Shown here: in pieces, positions 9,078 through 18,577 of the stretch
Numbering within the stretch: position 1 is the first letter of the stretch
How the letters are laid out: each line of letters starts with the position of its first letter
Assembly (NCBI RefSeq): GCF_904846705.1
Contig: NZ_CAJHBS010000005.1
Coordinates: 1 to 64,000, forward strand
Reading direction: 5' to 3'
Source: Psychrobacter sp. Pi2-52
Lineage (GTDB): Bacteria > Pseudomonadota > Gammaproteobacteria > Pseudomonadales > Moraxellaceae
Length of the DNA stretch: 64,000 bases
Position numbers and translations under genes: made by a program
The notes under the pieces: generated by a model
What the model saw: only the letters and a program-made list of their open reading frames with translations
What the model was told of the DNA's origin: nothing
Databases searched by the model: none

Positions 9078-10013
9078 ATGAATAGTATCAAACGTTATGT
9101 TAAACATAAAATGATTAGTGCTATTTGTACCATCAACCTTACGAGCCGTGTATGTCTGTCTGTTGGTGCACTGAGTCTAGCGGTTCTACCAATTACCGTA
9201 CAAGCCAGCACCTCTCAAACCTATGTTATCCATACTTATGGCGGGGCTAGCCTACTACCTGCAGTAAGGCAGCAATTAAATAGTAGCGCAGACGGTGGTA
9301 CGGTGACTACGTATCAAGATAAATTGGTACTGCGGACGACGGCACGCAATTATGAGGCGGTACAGCAGTTGTTGTCTCAAATTGACCGTCAGCCACAGGC
9401 ATTGACGGTCGCTGTACGTGTTGGCAATAGTAGTAGCGGGCAAGGTAGTATTCAGCAGGGTCAAGTCATTATCACCAATCGCGGTATTCAAGGTGCAGGG
9501 GTCATTAGTCAGCGTAGCAGCCAGCAGCAGGGTAATAATCTATATCAAGTACAAACACTATCTGGCAGTGCGGCGAGTATCAGCACAGGTACGATCTACT
9601 CGCTAACTCAAACCTACAATGCTAATAACTATTCAACTTATCATCGTTCAGCTAACGATAACTTCAAACCACAGATCGTGATTCAGCAGCAAATACTACT
9701 GCCAATGACACAAGGGATTGCTATCACACCAAGACTGTTGCCTAGCGGGCAGGTGGAAGTACAACTTTCCCAAGTGGAAGAAAGCTTAGTGCAGCCGAAT
9801 TCACCTTATAATCAAATGAGTTCTACTGACAATTCTACTAGCAGTGCTAGTAATCCTGTTCGAGGTCAAAGATTGAACAGTACGATGATCGTGCCACGTG
9901 GACAATGGGTAACGATTGGACAGATTTCACAAAACTCAAGCAGTAGTACCAGTAACGGTAGCCGAACTATTAATAACAACAATAGCGTGCCTATTTCCTT
10001 ACGAGTTGACTAG
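9078..10013 (+). CDS. Secreted protein with secretin-like N and C segments
   Basis: The 311-residue protein begins with a long signal peptide (hydrophobic core CLSVGALSLAVLPITVQA, cleavage near residue 43). Residues about 55-105 resemble the short secretin/NolW-type domain: LLPAVRQQLN, a strand pair (TVTTYQDKLVLRT), then NYEAVQQLLSQIDRQPQALTV. The middle is rich in Ser, Gln and Asn. The end has a piece like the secretin gate strand region (MIVPRGQWVTIGQI). A full membrane-spanning secretin barrel would need far more sequence, so this is probably a periplasmic relative and not a channel. Function unknown. AGGGAGCGGGT before the ATG supports the start. Confidence 0.65.
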   Translation: MNSIKRYVKHKMISAICTINLTSRVCLSVGALSLAVLPITVQASTSQTYVIHTYGGASLLPAVRQQLNSSADGGTVTTYQDKLVLRTTARNYEAVQQLLSQIDRQPQALTVAVRVGNSSSGQGSIQQGQVIITNRGIQGAGVISQRSSQQQGNNLYQVQTLSGSAASISTGTIYSLTQTYNANNYSTYHRSANDNFKPQIVIQQQILLPMTQGIAITPRLLPSGQVEVQLSQVEESLVQPNSPYNQMSSTDNSTSSASNPVRGQRLNSTMIVPRGQWVTIGQISQNSSSSTSNGSRTINNNNSVPISLRVD

Positions 10014-10032
10014 TTATGAAATCGTTACGTAC

Positions 10033-10076
10033 AAAAAAGCGCGACACGAGTATTAACAACCGTGCCGCGCTTTTTT
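10033..10076. terminator. Bidirectional intrinsic terminator
   Basis: AAAAAAGCGCG-A-CACG pairs with CGTG-C-CGCGCTTTTTT, flanked by A and T tracts. It serves both the secretin-like gene and the converging decarboxylase gene. Confidence 0.9.
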
Positions 10077-10093
10077 GTGGAACATTACAAATA

Positions 10094-11275
10094 CTAGTCA
10101 ATATAAACCACTTCGAGCGGTGGGAAACCATTGAACTCTACCGATGAGTAAGAGTTGGTATAAGCACCAGTGGTCAGCCAGTAGATTTTATCACCAATCT
10201 CAAGCTCTTCTGGTAGCTGATAACCCGCTTCTTCATACATGATATCGGTTGAATCACAGGTTGGGCCTGCCAATACCACAGTACCCTCGCTGGTAGACGT
10301 TTCCATCTTAGGCGTATAGACAGGGTACTTGATAGCTTCGCCTAGCGTTTCGATTAAGCCTTGGAATAGACCAACGTCGGTATATACCCAACGAGTCAAA
10401 TCGGTATCTGACTTACGAGAGATCAGTACCACATCACTAACCAAGACACCTGAACCACCAACGAGTGAACGGCCTGGTTCTAAAATAATCTCAGGCATCT
10501 CATCATCATTATAATCATCAGTCAAATAGCTGGTAATCTCTTCTGCATAGACCTTAATAGGGTTGACTTCGCTGATGTAATTGGTCGGGAAGCCGCCACC
10601 CAAATTGATCATTTGTAGCTTGATACCTTCTTCGTTCTTCATCCAGTCAAACATATATTTAACTTTGGCTAATGCATCATCCCATGCAGCGACGTCTTTT
10701 TGCTGGCTACCGACGTGGAACGAGATACCATAAGGTACCAAGCCCAACTCGCGTGCTTGAACCAGTAGGTCGATTGCCATATTAGGATGACAACCAAACT
10801 TACGTGACAATGGCCATTCTGCTGTCTCTGAGCCTTGCACCAAGATACGCACAAATATTTTAGAGCCTGGAGCGTGTTTGGCAATGTTTTTTAGATCTGC
10901 TTCTGAGTCAGTCGCATATAGATCGATGCCTTTTTCAAAGGCATACTTAACATGTTCAGCTTTTTTGATGGTGTTGCCATATGAGATACGAGATGGCTCA
11001 ACGCCGCAACCAAGCACGCGATCAAGCTCATAAATAGAGGCACAGTCAAAGTTAGAACCAAGGTTTGCTAGTAAATTGATTACTTCCACCGCAGGGCTAG
11101 CTTTCATTGCATAATGCAGTTTTGCATTAGGAAACAGACTTACCATTTCATGGTATTTGGTTTCGATACGACTAAGGTCAACTACCAAGACAGGCGTCTC
11201 GCGACCTTCAGCAGCCTTGGTAAATTTCTGCCAGCTGGCAGGTTCAAAATATTGGTCAATTTTGATCATTGTCAT
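10094..11275 (-). CDS. speC: PLP-dependent ornithine decarboxylase (fold type III)
   Basis: The 393-residue protein belongs to the alanine-racemase-fold decarboxylases that make putrescine from ornithine. KLHYAMKAS carries the PLP-binding lysine (Lys58). FHVGSQ and NLGGGFP line the cofactor site, EPGRSLVG binds its phosphate, and GPTCDSTD gives the second-subunit catalytic cysteine. Length and motifs match the short Pseudomonas-type SpeC and not the long E. coli enzyme. A lysine or broader substrate preference cannot be excluded. AAAGG lies about nine bases before the ATG at 11275. Confidence 0.85.
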   Translation of the reverse strand: MTMIKIDQYFEPASWQKFTKAAEGRETPVLVVDLSRIETKYHEMVSLFPNAKLHYAMKASPAVEVINLLANLGSNFDCASIYELDRVLGCGVEPSRISYGNTIKKAEHVKYAFEKGIDLYATDSEADLKNIAKHAPGSKIFVRILVQGSETAEWPLSRKFGCHPNMAIDLLVQARELGLVPYGISFHVGSQQKDVAAWDDALAKVKYMFDWMKNEEGIKLQMINLGGGFPTNYISEVNPIKVYAEEITSYLTDDYNDDEMPEIILEPGRSLVGGSGVLVSDVVLISRKSDTDLTRWVYTDVGLFQGLIETLGEAIKYPVYTPKMETSTSEGTVVLAGPTCDSTDIMYEEAGYQLPEELEIGDKIYWLTTGAYTNSYSSVEFNGFPPLEVVYID

Positions 11276-11415
11276 AGTAGTAAACCTTTTGTGGAAACTG
11301 TATCGGTTAGAAAAATTATCGCCAAACGGTGAATGCTAAATATTAACACTCACTGTGACGTAACTATGTGAAGGATAAAGACGAAATAAAAAAGATAAGA
11401 ATAAAGAGTAGGGCT

Positions 11416-11970
11416 TTAAGAATTGACGGCTTGTGTCTGTTTTTCTGCTGATTGAGCTTCTTGCTTTTCGCGTATTTTAAGAACTTTGCGAACTTTATCA
11501 CGAGCACGAGTCTGTTTAAGACGAGACAAGTAGTCAACGAAGATTACGCCATTTAGGTGATCCATTTCATGCTGGATACAAACAGCAAGCAGTCCTTCGA
11601 CTACTTCATCGATGACCTCACCGTTACCGTCTAACGCTTCAATACGGACTTTATTAGGACGCTCGACCTTGTCATAGACATCAGGTACAGATAAGCAGCC
11701 TTCTTCATACGGTTGCTTTTCTTCTACCAGTGGCGTGACTTTTGGATTGATAAAAACTCTAGGAGAGCTTTTGTCTTCAGACAAATCCATAACGATAAGC
11801 TGAATATGATGATCCACTTGACTGGCTGCAAGACCAATGCCTTGAGCATCATACATCGTCTCGATCATGTCTGCGATTAAGGTTTTGATTTCAGCAGTCA
11901 CTTCCTTGACAGGCTTGGCGATGGTACGCAAGCGAGGATCTGGGTAACTTAAGATAGGGAGTAGTGCCAT
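11416..11970 (-). CDS. def: Peptide deformylase
   Basis: Def removes the formyl group from nascent N-termini using a bound metal ion. All three motifs are present: GIGLAAS (44-50), EGCLSVP (90-96, metal ligand Cys92) and HEMDH (134-138, two His ligands and catalytic Glu). I chose the ATG at 11970 ([11 protein letters not shown]) because the GAGGTGA ribosome binding site overlaps the alternative GTG at 11979. The Gln/Lys-rich tail of about 20 residues is slightly longer than usual. The common partner fmt is not adjacent. Confidence 0.97.
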   Translation of the reverse strand: MALLPILSYPDPRLRTIAKPVKEVTAEIKTLIADMIETMYDAQGIGLAASQVDHHIQLIVMDLSEDKSSPRVFINPKVTPLVEEKQPYEEGCLSVPDVYDKVERPNKVRIEALDGNGEVIDEVVEGLLAVCIQHEMDHLNGVIFVDYLSRLKQTRARDKVRKVLKIREKQEAQSAEKQTQAVNS

Positions 11971-12112
11971 AACGCTCACCTCAAAGATAAGGACAAAATA
12001 GGGTTGATATTATAAGATAAATGGGGACAAAAGTAATGCTTATCAATACTTTCGCAGTCATATGATGCTATATGCATATAGAAAGACTAAATTTTGATGA
12101 TAAATGGCATAA

Positions 12113-12140
12113 AAAAGCCCTGCTTAATGCAAGGCTTTGT
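12113..12140 (-). terminator. Intrinsic terminator of the GlsB-type gene
   Basis: On the minus strand AAGCC-T-TGC pairs with GCA-G-GGCTT, followed by TTTTTTA. It sits just downstream of the membrane protein gene at 12204. Confidence 0.8.
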
Positions 12141-12203
12141 TTATATAGTATTTTAATTAGCTAATAATCATTTATGACCAAACTATGTACGGTTTATAAC
12201 TAA

Positions 12204-12458
12204 TTATGCACGGCGTTTATTGACAATCATTTCATATAAGAACAGTAAGATAATTGCACCAATTACTGAGAAAATAAGACCAGTGAAACCACCATCAGCA
12301 TTGATTCCGATTAGGCCAGCTAAGAAACCACCTAACATTGCACCAACGATACCCAATACGATAGTCATAATCCAACCCATAGGGTCGTTACCTGGTTTAA
12401 TAGCACGTGCTAATAGACCTGCGACTAAACCTACAATAATCATCCAAATAAAGCTCAT
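12204..12458 (-). CDS. GlsB/YeaQ/YmgE family membrane protein
   Basis: The 84-residue, very hydrophobic protein has three membrane segments with Gly-rich turns (GLVAGLLARAIKPG, MTIVLGIVGAMLGGFLAGLIG, LIFSVIGAIILLFLYEMIV). This is the transglycosylase-associated (YeaQ/YmgE) family, often stress induced, with no known biochemical activity. RRA at the end gives a positive cytoplasmic tail. The AGGAGAATAAC ribosome binding site supports the start. Confidence 0.9.
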   Translation of the reverse strand: MSFIWMIIVGLVAGLLARAIKPGNDPMGWIMTIVLGIVGAMLGGFLAGLIGINADGGFTGLIFSVIGAIILLFLYEMIVNKRRA

Positions 12459-12816
12459 GTTATTCTCCTAATATTATTAATATTTATAATGTGTTACAAG
12501 TTTTGATAAATCTATTGTAAACACTCCCTGAACGCAAAAGTAAGCATAAAATGTTACTACTGTAGGGGCTATGTGAGGAAAAAGTCCGATTTGCTATTGA
12601 GTAAGAGCAATAAGTAAACGAAAGGTTACAAAGGTAGCAGTGGTGCTAACAGCGTTTATCAACGTGGTACTTGTAAGGCTGAATCCATATAATGAAGACA
12701 TATAAATATTAGAAATAAAAAACGCAGCCATCTATTAGATGAGCTGCGTTTGTGTATAAAAGAATGAGAAGAGCTGTCTCTTTATAAGAGCTGCTTTTTT
12801 ATCTTAATTAGAAGCG
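12459..12816. other. Spacer between mpl and the GlsB-type gene
   Basis: This holds the mpl terminator at 12719-12751 and, to its left, the upstream region of the GlsB-type gene. The middle (12540-12690) is less AT-rich than most spacers here, but I see no coding frame or recognisable RNA in it. Confidence 0.5.
12719..12751 (-). terminator. Intrinsic terminator of mpl
   Basis: On the minus strand AAACGCAGC-TC-ATCT pairs with AGATGGCTGCGTTT, followed by TTTTATT. Confidence 0.88.
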
Positions 12817-14298
12817 TTAGCCGTTATGTAATGCGGTTAATAAACGCTGATGAATCCCTTCAAAACCGCCATTCGACATGACCACAATCGCATCACCTGC
12901 TTTTGCATGACTGCTAATATGCTCAATGATATCATCAATGCTTGATAGCACTTGTTGGTTACCGATAGCGTCGCTAGTAGCCTTAGCTTGTTCGATGACC
13001 TCTTTTAAGCCCCATTCCAAACCAGTAGGCTCGTACCATAATGTGTAGTCAGCAAGTGCCGCTGATTGAGCCAAGCTGTCTTGATGAATGCCCATTTTCA
13101 TGGTATTGCTACGCGGCTCAATGATAGCCCAAATACGTCTATCCGCCAGCTTCTTTTTGGCACCATCTAATGTGGTTGTAATAGCTGTTGGATGATGGGC
13201 AAAATCATCAAAGACTAAGATGTCATTGACGTCGCCAATCAGCTCCATCCGGCGCTTGATACCAGCGAAATCTGATAAAGCAGCACAGGCAGTCTCAACA
13301 CTGACGCCAACGTCATGTGCTGCAGCCACAGCAACTAATGCATTGTTGACGTTATGGATGCCGCTCATTGACCAGTTTACAACGGCAGAGGCATCTTCAT
13401 TAGCGGCAAAACTGACTTTGAACTGGCTACCGTCTTCTTGAATCAGCTCAGCCTGCCAATCGCTACTATCTTTCAGAGCACGCGCATTTTCGCTAGTATC
13501 AGCTAAAGTAGAGTCGATGACGGCAGTACGCCAGATAGGTGTCCAAACCCCTTTCGCTAGCGTATCTTCTAAACTGATGGTCGCGGCTGGCATAATGATT
13601 TTGCCAGTGCTTGGAATCATACGCACCATATGGTGGAACTGAGTTTGTATTGCATTGAGATCCGCAAAGATATCTGCATGATCAAACTCAAGGTTATTCA
13701 AAATAGCAGTACGCGGACGATAGTGAACGAACTTCGAACGCTTGTCAAAAAACGCAGAATCGTACTCATCTGCTTCAATCACGAAGTAACCAGATTTATC
13801 ATCATCGCTTTTATCAGCGCCCAAATAGCTGCTGTGCGCAAACACTTGCTGTAAGTGCTCGTCAGTCGTATCAACTAATGGCACACCGCCAATCAAAAAC
13901 CCTGTATCGATACCAGCATAATGTAATATCCACGCAAGCATAGTCGTGGTTGTAGTTTTACCATGCGTACCTGCAACGGCGATTACGTGACGTGACTGCA
14001 ATACTTGCTCAGATAAAAACTGCGGACCTGAGGTATAGCGCAAGCCATTATCTAGCATATACTCAATCACATCCATGCCGCGCTTCATCGCGTTCCCAAC
14101 GACGACTAAGTCTGGCGTTGGTTGCAAATGTTCTACTAGGTAGCCCTCTTCTATAGTCACGCCAGCATTTTCGAGCTGAGTGGACATAGGAGGATAGACA
14201 TTGGCATCTGAACCCGTAACCGTATGCCCAAGCGCACGTGCTAGCAATGCCAGTGAGCCCATAAAAGTACCACAAATACCAAGGATATGAATATGCAT
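12817..14298 (-). CDS. mpl: Murein tripeptide ligase Mpl
   Basis: Mpl joins recycled L-Ala-gamma-D-Glu-meso-DAP to UDP-MurNAc, so cell-wall peptide is reused. The protein (493 residues) has the Mur-ligase layout. HILGICGTFMGSLA is the N-terminal UDP-binding motif. AGTHGKTTTT (about 108-117) is the ATP site. EADEYDSAFFDKRSKF is the metal-binding motif, and FDDFAHHPTAI opens the C-terminal domain. ICGTFMG instead of the MurC form separates Mpl from MurC. It converges on its own terminator and appears monocistronic. Confidence 0.95.
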   Translation of the reverse strand: MHIHILGICGTFMGSLALLARALGHTVTGSDANVYPPMSTQLENAGVTIEEGYLVEHLQPTPDLVVVGNAMKRGMDVIEYMLDNGLRYTSGPQFLSEQVLQSRHVIAVAGTHGKTTTTTMLAWILHYAGIDTGFLIGGVPLVDTTDEHLQQVFAHSSYLGADKSDDDKSGYFVIEADEYDSAFFDKRSKFVHYRPRTAILNNLEFDHADIFADLNAIQTQFHHMVRMIPSTGKIIMPAATISLEDTLAKGVWTPIWRTAVIDSTLADTSENARALKDSSDWQAELIQEDGSQFKVSFAANEDASAVVNWSMSGIHNVNNALVAVAAAHDVGVSVETACAALSDFAGIKRRMELIGDVNDILVFDDFAHHPTAITTTLDGAKKKLADRRIWAIIEPRSNTMKMGIHQDSLAQSAALADYTLWYEPTGLEWGLKEVIEQAKATSDAIGNQQVLSSIDDIIEHISSHAKAGDAIVVMSNGGFEGIHQRLLTALHNG

Positions 14299-14463
14299 AG
14301 ACGTTCCGTACGCGCTTGAATGAAAAGAATAGAGAGCTGATAAAATAAAGTATGAAGTGCCTAGCTGTCATCAGTAAAAATAACCACTTTGATAAACAAT
14401 GATCAACCTATCAGCTTGGCAAACAAGCAATCATTGTAAAGTAAACCCTGTTCGATGACCAAT

Positions 14464-14487
14464 AAAAAACGCCTAACAAGTAGGCGC
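14464..14487 (-). terminator. Intrinsic terminator of the NlpE-like gene
   Basis: On the minus strand CGCCTA pairs with TAGGCG, followed by TTTTTTATT, immediately downstream of the lipoprotein gene. Confidence 0.8.
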
Positions 14488-14559
14488 TATGTAGCTAATG
14501 TAATTTGGTCGTTTTAGTATGTAGAGATACGCCAACTAACAGTCAGCATGATGACGCTT

Positions 14560-15204
14560 TTATTTGCGAGATAACGTATAGTCATCCTCTAAATTATCGT
14601 GCTCATCGATCCGTATCAAATGGTTGTCTTGGATATGGTAGGTTTCGATATTTTTCCCTTCATAGACAATGGTGATTTTGTCATTGTCTTGTCGGTAGAT
14701 GCCCGATTCGAGTAGAGGTGTTTTTGGTTTTTCAGGATTATGATAATAACTTGTTTTTAGTACGGAACCATCAGCGAATAAGTTCAATGTAACGTCGATA
14801 CTGTCGCAATCTATACAAGAGACCATGCCGCCATAATCGCCCATCAATGTTGCTTGCAGCATACTGCTTTTTGCTTCTGATCGCTCCATAGAGCTGTCTA
14901 CATAGGTATCTTTATTTGACTGAGCAGCAGCAATTAATGATTGCCCTTCCACCATTTCGCCTGTTTCATCATCATTCGCTAGCTCAGCATTCCTAGCGTT
15001 GTCATCTTGCAATGATTGTGAAGCATCTTGCGACTCAGAACCAGTCGACGCGAACGTAGATACCATGTCTTTATCGGTATTGGACGAGGCACTATCACAG
15101 CCTACGAGTAGCACGCATAGTGACGCTACAAGTAACGAAGGACGCCAGCGTTTTACGATAGCAAGCGTAGTAGAGCAAACGGGAGCAAAATATATCATGG
15201 TCAT
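14560..15204 (-). CDS. NlpE-like outer-membrane lipoprotein
   Basis: A lipoprotein signal (RPSLLVASLCVLLVGC, lipobox LVGC) is followed by an acidic Ser/Asp-rich linker of roughly 80 residues. The C-terminal beta domain is of the NlpE N-terminal/copper-resistance type. MGDYGGMVSCIDCDSIDVTL holds the CxxC motif, then DGSVLKTSYY and SGIYRQDNDKITIVYEG. In E. coli NlpE senses surface and lipoprotein-trafficking stress. No second OB domain is seen, so this is the short form. The start is uncertain: ATG at 15204 or 15198, or TTG at 15225; none has a strong ribosome binding site. Confidence 0.72.
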   Translation of the reverse strand: MTMIYFAPVCSTTLAIVKRWRPSLLVASLCVLLVGCDSASSNTDKDMVSTFASTGSESQDASQSLQDDNARNAELANDDETGEMVEGQSLIAAAQSNKDTYVDSSMERSEAKSSMLQATLMGDYGGMVSCIDCDSIDVTLNLFADGSVLKTSYYHNPEKPKTPLLESGIYRQDNDKITIVYEGKNIETYHIQDNHLIRIDEHDNLEDDYTLSRK

Positions 15205-15636
15205 ACCAAAAACAGTTTTTAACAAGTATTTTTCAAGCTCATCTATACTATCGACAACGTAAAGCCATTGTCAAAGATAAGGATAATAAGGCATGGGCGC
15301 GTAGTAATAATATAAATTAAGAACTTGATAGCATTATCTTATATTCAAAATACAGATAGCTTATGAGTAGAAAGCGACAAATATCTAATGCTTATCTGTT
15401 TATAAGGCAAGCTGACTAAAGATATCAAAGGCTTGATAATATCTCTGTGGGCTTTTTGTTGTTGCCCATATGTCTAAAAGGAATAAGTTGACATTAGCGA
15501 TACCTGTTGGTAAGGCTAATATGGGTTGTAAGGGCGGGTTAATAGTAGACAAAAAAACAGACATTGTATCGAAGATAGCAATGTCTGTTTTAAAAGTAGA
15601 ACTAGGAAAGCTAACGTTTTATTGAGTCATACGATC
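15205..15636. other. Spacer between dsbB and the NlpE-like gene
   Basis: This is the AT-rich upstream region of the lipoprotein gene. The dsbB terminator is at 15551-15592. Nothing else is recognisable. Confidence 0.5.
15551..15592 (-). terminator. Intrinsic terminator of dsbB
   Basis: On the minus strand AAAACAGACATTG pairs with CAATGTCTGTTTT, followed by TTTG. This is a 13-bp stem. Confidence 0.9.
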
Positions 15637-16149
15637 TTAATTAGCAGATTTTACGATACGCATTAATATCAACACATGTACGATTAGCAGCACACTAAAT
15701 AGAATCAACGACTGCTCAGGAATACTTAATCCCATAAGCGTCCAATCAACAGAAGCGCATTCGCCAGAGCCAGCAAATACTTCCTTGAATACTTGTAGAA
15801 TAGGGAGGGTATCAAGCCAATAGTTCAGTCCTGGACCACAAGAAGGTACTTGGTCAGCAGGCAAATGTTGCAGCCATACATGGCGTGCTGCTACCGCAGT
15901 TGCCCAGCCGATACCTACTAGACTACCAAGCCATAGCAGTAGTCTTATCACTTTAGATTTAGGATTAAACAACGCTGATATCAGGGCGAATCCGCCCATG
16001 ACGATTAGACCAACACGCTGAAAAATACAGAGTGGGCAAGGTGAAAGTCCTAAATGACGCTGTAAATAAAACAGCGCAAAGCTCATGCCTATCACGGCCA
16101 TTATCACCAAAAATACTTGCAGGTTACGGTAAGTGGTTAGCTGTCGCAT
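15637..16149 (-). CDS. dsbB: Disulfide bond formation protein DsbB
   Basis: DsbB reoxidises DsbA and passes electrons to ubiquinone in the inner membrane. The 170-residue protein has four membrane helices. Both periplasmic cysteine pairs are present: Cys38-Pro-Leu-Cys41 after the first helix, and Cys104 (VPSCGPG) with Cys131 (GSGECASV) in the second loop. QRVG after the first pair is a conserved quinone-site segment. The downstream isomerase gene dsbC, elsewhere in this window, is frameshifted. Confidence 0.96.
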   Translation of the reverse strand: MRQLTTYRNLQVFLVIMAVIGMSFALFYLQRHLGLSPCPLCIFQRVGLIVMGGFALISALFNPKSKVIRLLLWLGSLVGIGWATAVAARHVWLQHLPADQVPSCGPGLNYWLDTLPILQVFKEVFAGSGECASVDWTLMGLSIPEQSLILFSVLLIVHVLILMRIVKSAN

Positions 16150-16268
16150 TGTGCGGTTACTCTTATGGGTTTATCTATAATAGATGTAGGGTAGCAATCA
16201 AGATTAAGCAGTCAAAATTTCACAGTCAGACTTTAACAATGAGGACTTAGTAATTAATAACTAGCAAC

Positions 16269-17852
16269 TTAGCGATACTGCTGTAAAAATTCCGCAAAGT
16301 CTTCTGTTTCAGACTGCTCAATCTCAGCTTGCTGTAAGATAGATTTTTCTGCCAATACTTCGTATTTAGCTTGAGTGTTTGGACTAAGTGTCTGCTGTAA
16401 TAAAGACTCGCGATGCTGCTGAGCCAACGTAAATCCAAGCTGCCATAAGCTGCCTAAGCGTTTACTGTCGGAATTTACTTGTGCAGAGATAGTCGACTCA
16501 GAGTGTCCTGCTTTGCCTTGCATTAATGCTACGGCCGCGCGGTAATCGTTACCACCGTAGTGAGCATCAAGCAATGCAGCAAGCGGCTGCATACGCTCTA
16601 GATGCGTGAGCATCCAGCTTTCGAGTGACTGCTCTTGGCCATTATTGATAATATGCAAGTCATCACGGCGACCTTCATTGACCACACGCTCAAGATTGAT
16701 AGCGAGCGTGTCTTCTTCTTCAGGTAGCAGGTCTGGTGAGTCACTGAACAGACAATACAGCGCCATCACTTCCAAGAAGCAAGCACTAGAGAGGCGAATA
16801 CCTACGTCACTATATGGGTCAAGATCGATAGCACGGAACTCGACATAGGCGATACCACGACGCTCAAGCGCTTCGGTTGGTGTTTCACCGCTCATTGCGA
16901 TTTGTTTAGGACGAATAGGGCTGTAGTACTCATTTTCTATCTGCAGAATATGATTGTTGATTTGGATCGGGTTACCATCTTCGTCTTCTAAGCCAAGCTT
17001 AGCAAAGCTTTCGTGCGGTGTTTGGATGGCACGGCGCAGACCATCGACATACTCTGGCAGATAGTTATAACGGATATCAAGCTGCTCTTGCACGCTATTG
17101 GTATAGCCAAGCTTGCCCATACGTAGGCTAGTCGCAGCAGGTTTGTAATAGGTCGAATCATTGAGCAGTTCTAAATCGTGCTCACGCCCTGCCAAGAAAC
17201 AAGGACATACGCTCGGACTGGCACCCAGTAAATATAAAACAAGGCTGGTTAGACGTTTAAAGTTACGAATCAACCCTAGGTATTTTTCGTTTTTGAACTC
17301 TGTCAATGTTTGGCTTTGGGCAGTCGATGTTTTGGCTTGCCATGTCTCAAACAACGTATCACCAAAAGACAAGTTGTAATGCAGACCAGCAATCGTCTGC
17401 ATACGGCGACCATAGCGGATACCAAGGCCACTACGATATAGGGTTTTTAGCTTACCCGTATTAGAGCTACCATAATCAGCTAGTGGGATATCTTCGTCTT
17501 TAGAAGACAACATGCAAGGCATCGATAATGGCCACATCAGCTCACCTTCAGGTATGCCCTGATAGACCAATACGTGCAATTGGCGCAGCATATTGAGGGT
17601 CTCTTTTGGTGAGGACTTTGGTTCAGTGATGAGCTCAAGCAGACTTTCTGAGTAATCGGTAGTGATAAAAGGGTGGGTAAGTTTTGACCCAAGTTTGGCT
17701 GGATGCGGGGTCTGTGCCAAGAAACCGTCAGGCTTTACTCGCAGGCCCTCTTTTTCAATACCGCGGAGCATACCCGTTAAGTGTTGGCTATCAAACCAAT
17801 TAGGGATTTCGAAATTAACAAAGCTACTCGCAAAAATACTCATAATCGTCAT
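16269..17852 (-). CDS. gshA: Glutamate-cysteine ligase
   Basis: GshA makes gamma-glutamylcysteine, the first step of glutathione synthesis. The 527-residue protein fits the E. coli-type family: GIEKEGLRV near residue 32 and TDYSESLLELITEP (nucleotide and glutamate site) near 65. RMQTIAGLHYNLSFGD, YVEFRAIDLDPYSDVGI and the acidic centre are also typical. The start is ATG at 17852 or 17843; neither has a clear ribosome binding site. dsbB lies about 120 bases downstream, so the two may share a transcript. Confidence 0.96.
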   Translation of the reverse strand: MTIMSIFASSFVNFEIPNWFDSQHLTGMLRGIEKEGLRVKPDGFLAQTPHPAKLGSKLTHPFITTDYSESLLELITEPKSSPKETLNMLRQLHVLVYQGIPEGELMWPLSMPCMLSSKDEDIPLADYGSSNTGKLKTLYRSGLGIRYGRRMQTIAGLHYNLSFGDTLFETWQAKTSTAQSQTLTEFKNEKYLGLIRNFKRLTSLVLYLLGASPSVCPCFLAGREHDLELLNDSTYYKPAATSLRMGKLGYTNSVQEQLDIRYNYLPEYVDGLRRAIQTPHESFAKLGLEDEDGNPIQINNHILQIENEYYSPIRPKQIAMSGETPTEALERRGIAYVEFRAIDLDPYSDVGIRLSSACFLEVMALYCLFSDSPDLLPEEEDTLAINLERVVNEGRRDDLHIINNGQEQSLESWMLTHLERMQPLAALLDAHYGGNDYRAAVALMQGKAGHSESTISAQVNSDSKRLGSLWQLGFTLAQQHRESLLQQTLSPNTQAKYEVLAEKSILQQAEIEQSETEDFAEFLQQYR

Positions 17853-18196
17853 CTATTGTTATTTATTATGGCGGATCAAAACACGATAAGCGTTTGTCCA
17901 TAAAATAGGTAAATGTTAGGTCAATAATTCCGTCAGTTTAGCTCAAAGCTGCCTTGAAAACCACGGACAATTACAAATACGATAAGCTTTAGGCAAAGCG
18001 ATTTGTGAGGATTTTGACCCTGTTTTTAATACAAATTCATCTCGAATATAGCGTTATTCTGGCCAGACATTTTGATAAAAAAAGCATCTACCTGAGAGAT
18101 AGATGCTTTGTTCATTATGCCTACAAGCCATTTGACATAGTATTGGCACACTATCGCATTATCTTAATAACCATAGCGCGACCGCGTCTATTTAGC
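17853..18196. other. Spacer between erpA and gshA
   Basis: This contains the erpA terminator (18081-18109) and the gshA upstream region. No gene or further site is recognised. Confidence 0.5.
18081..18109 (-). terminator. Intrinsic terminator of erpA
   Basis: AAAGCATCTA pairs with TAGATGCTTT; on the minus strand it runs into TTTTTTTATC. Confidence 0.85.
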
Positions 18197-18577
18197 TTAT
18201 ATAGAGAATGACGAACCGCAGCCGCAAGTGGTCGTGGCATTTGGATTGGTCACCACAAAACGTGCCCCTTCCAGTCCTTCAGTATAGTCAACGGTAGAGC
18301 CTTGCAAGTATTGATAGCTTAGCGAATCGACGACTAACGTCACATCTCCATTATCAAAATTGGCATCGTCTTCGTTTAGATCGTTGGCAAAGTTAAACCC
18401 ATAAGAGAAACCAGAACAACCGCCACCCGTCACATAGACACGTAGCATAAGATCGCTATCGCCTTCTTCTTCACGTAGACGGCGTACTTTTTGCGCCGCA
18501 CTATCAGTTAGGCTTAATACGGTTGGGTCTACTGGCTGGCTTGAGCTTGGACTAAATTGGTTGGCTGATTCGTTCAT
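18197..18577 (-). CDS. erpA: Iron-sulfur cluster insertion protein ErpA
   Basis: ErpA is an A-type carrier that delivers Fe-S clusters to apoproteins such as IspG. The three ligand cysteines are in [11 protein letters not shown] and the end motif [14 protein letters not shown] and the SSF ending favour ErpA over IscA. The ATG at 18577 has GAGGTAGAT in front and gives 126 residues; the longer frame to 18631 lacks support. The N-terminal 25 residues are Ser/Pro-rich and not conserved. It is monocistronic with its own terminator. Confidence 0.94.
   Translation of the reverse strand: MNESANQFSPSSSQPVDPTVLSLTDSAAQKVRRLREEEGDSDLMLRVYVTGGGCSGFSYGFNFANDLNEDDANFDNGDVTLVVDSLSYQYLQGSTVDYTEGLEGARFVVTNPNATTTCGCGSSFSI

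Noticed and set aside
9893-9908. CCACGTGG core in the secretin-like gene as a third parS
   Set aside because: The flanks do not match (GTG and ACAATG); only the central eight bases resemble the consensus.
12567-12690. GAGGAAAAAGTCCG resembles the conserved GAGGAAAGTCCG of RNase P RNA
   Set aside because: The core has two extra A residues, and the pairing partners and the 3' conserved region expected some 300 bases later are absent; the spacer is also too short before mpl.
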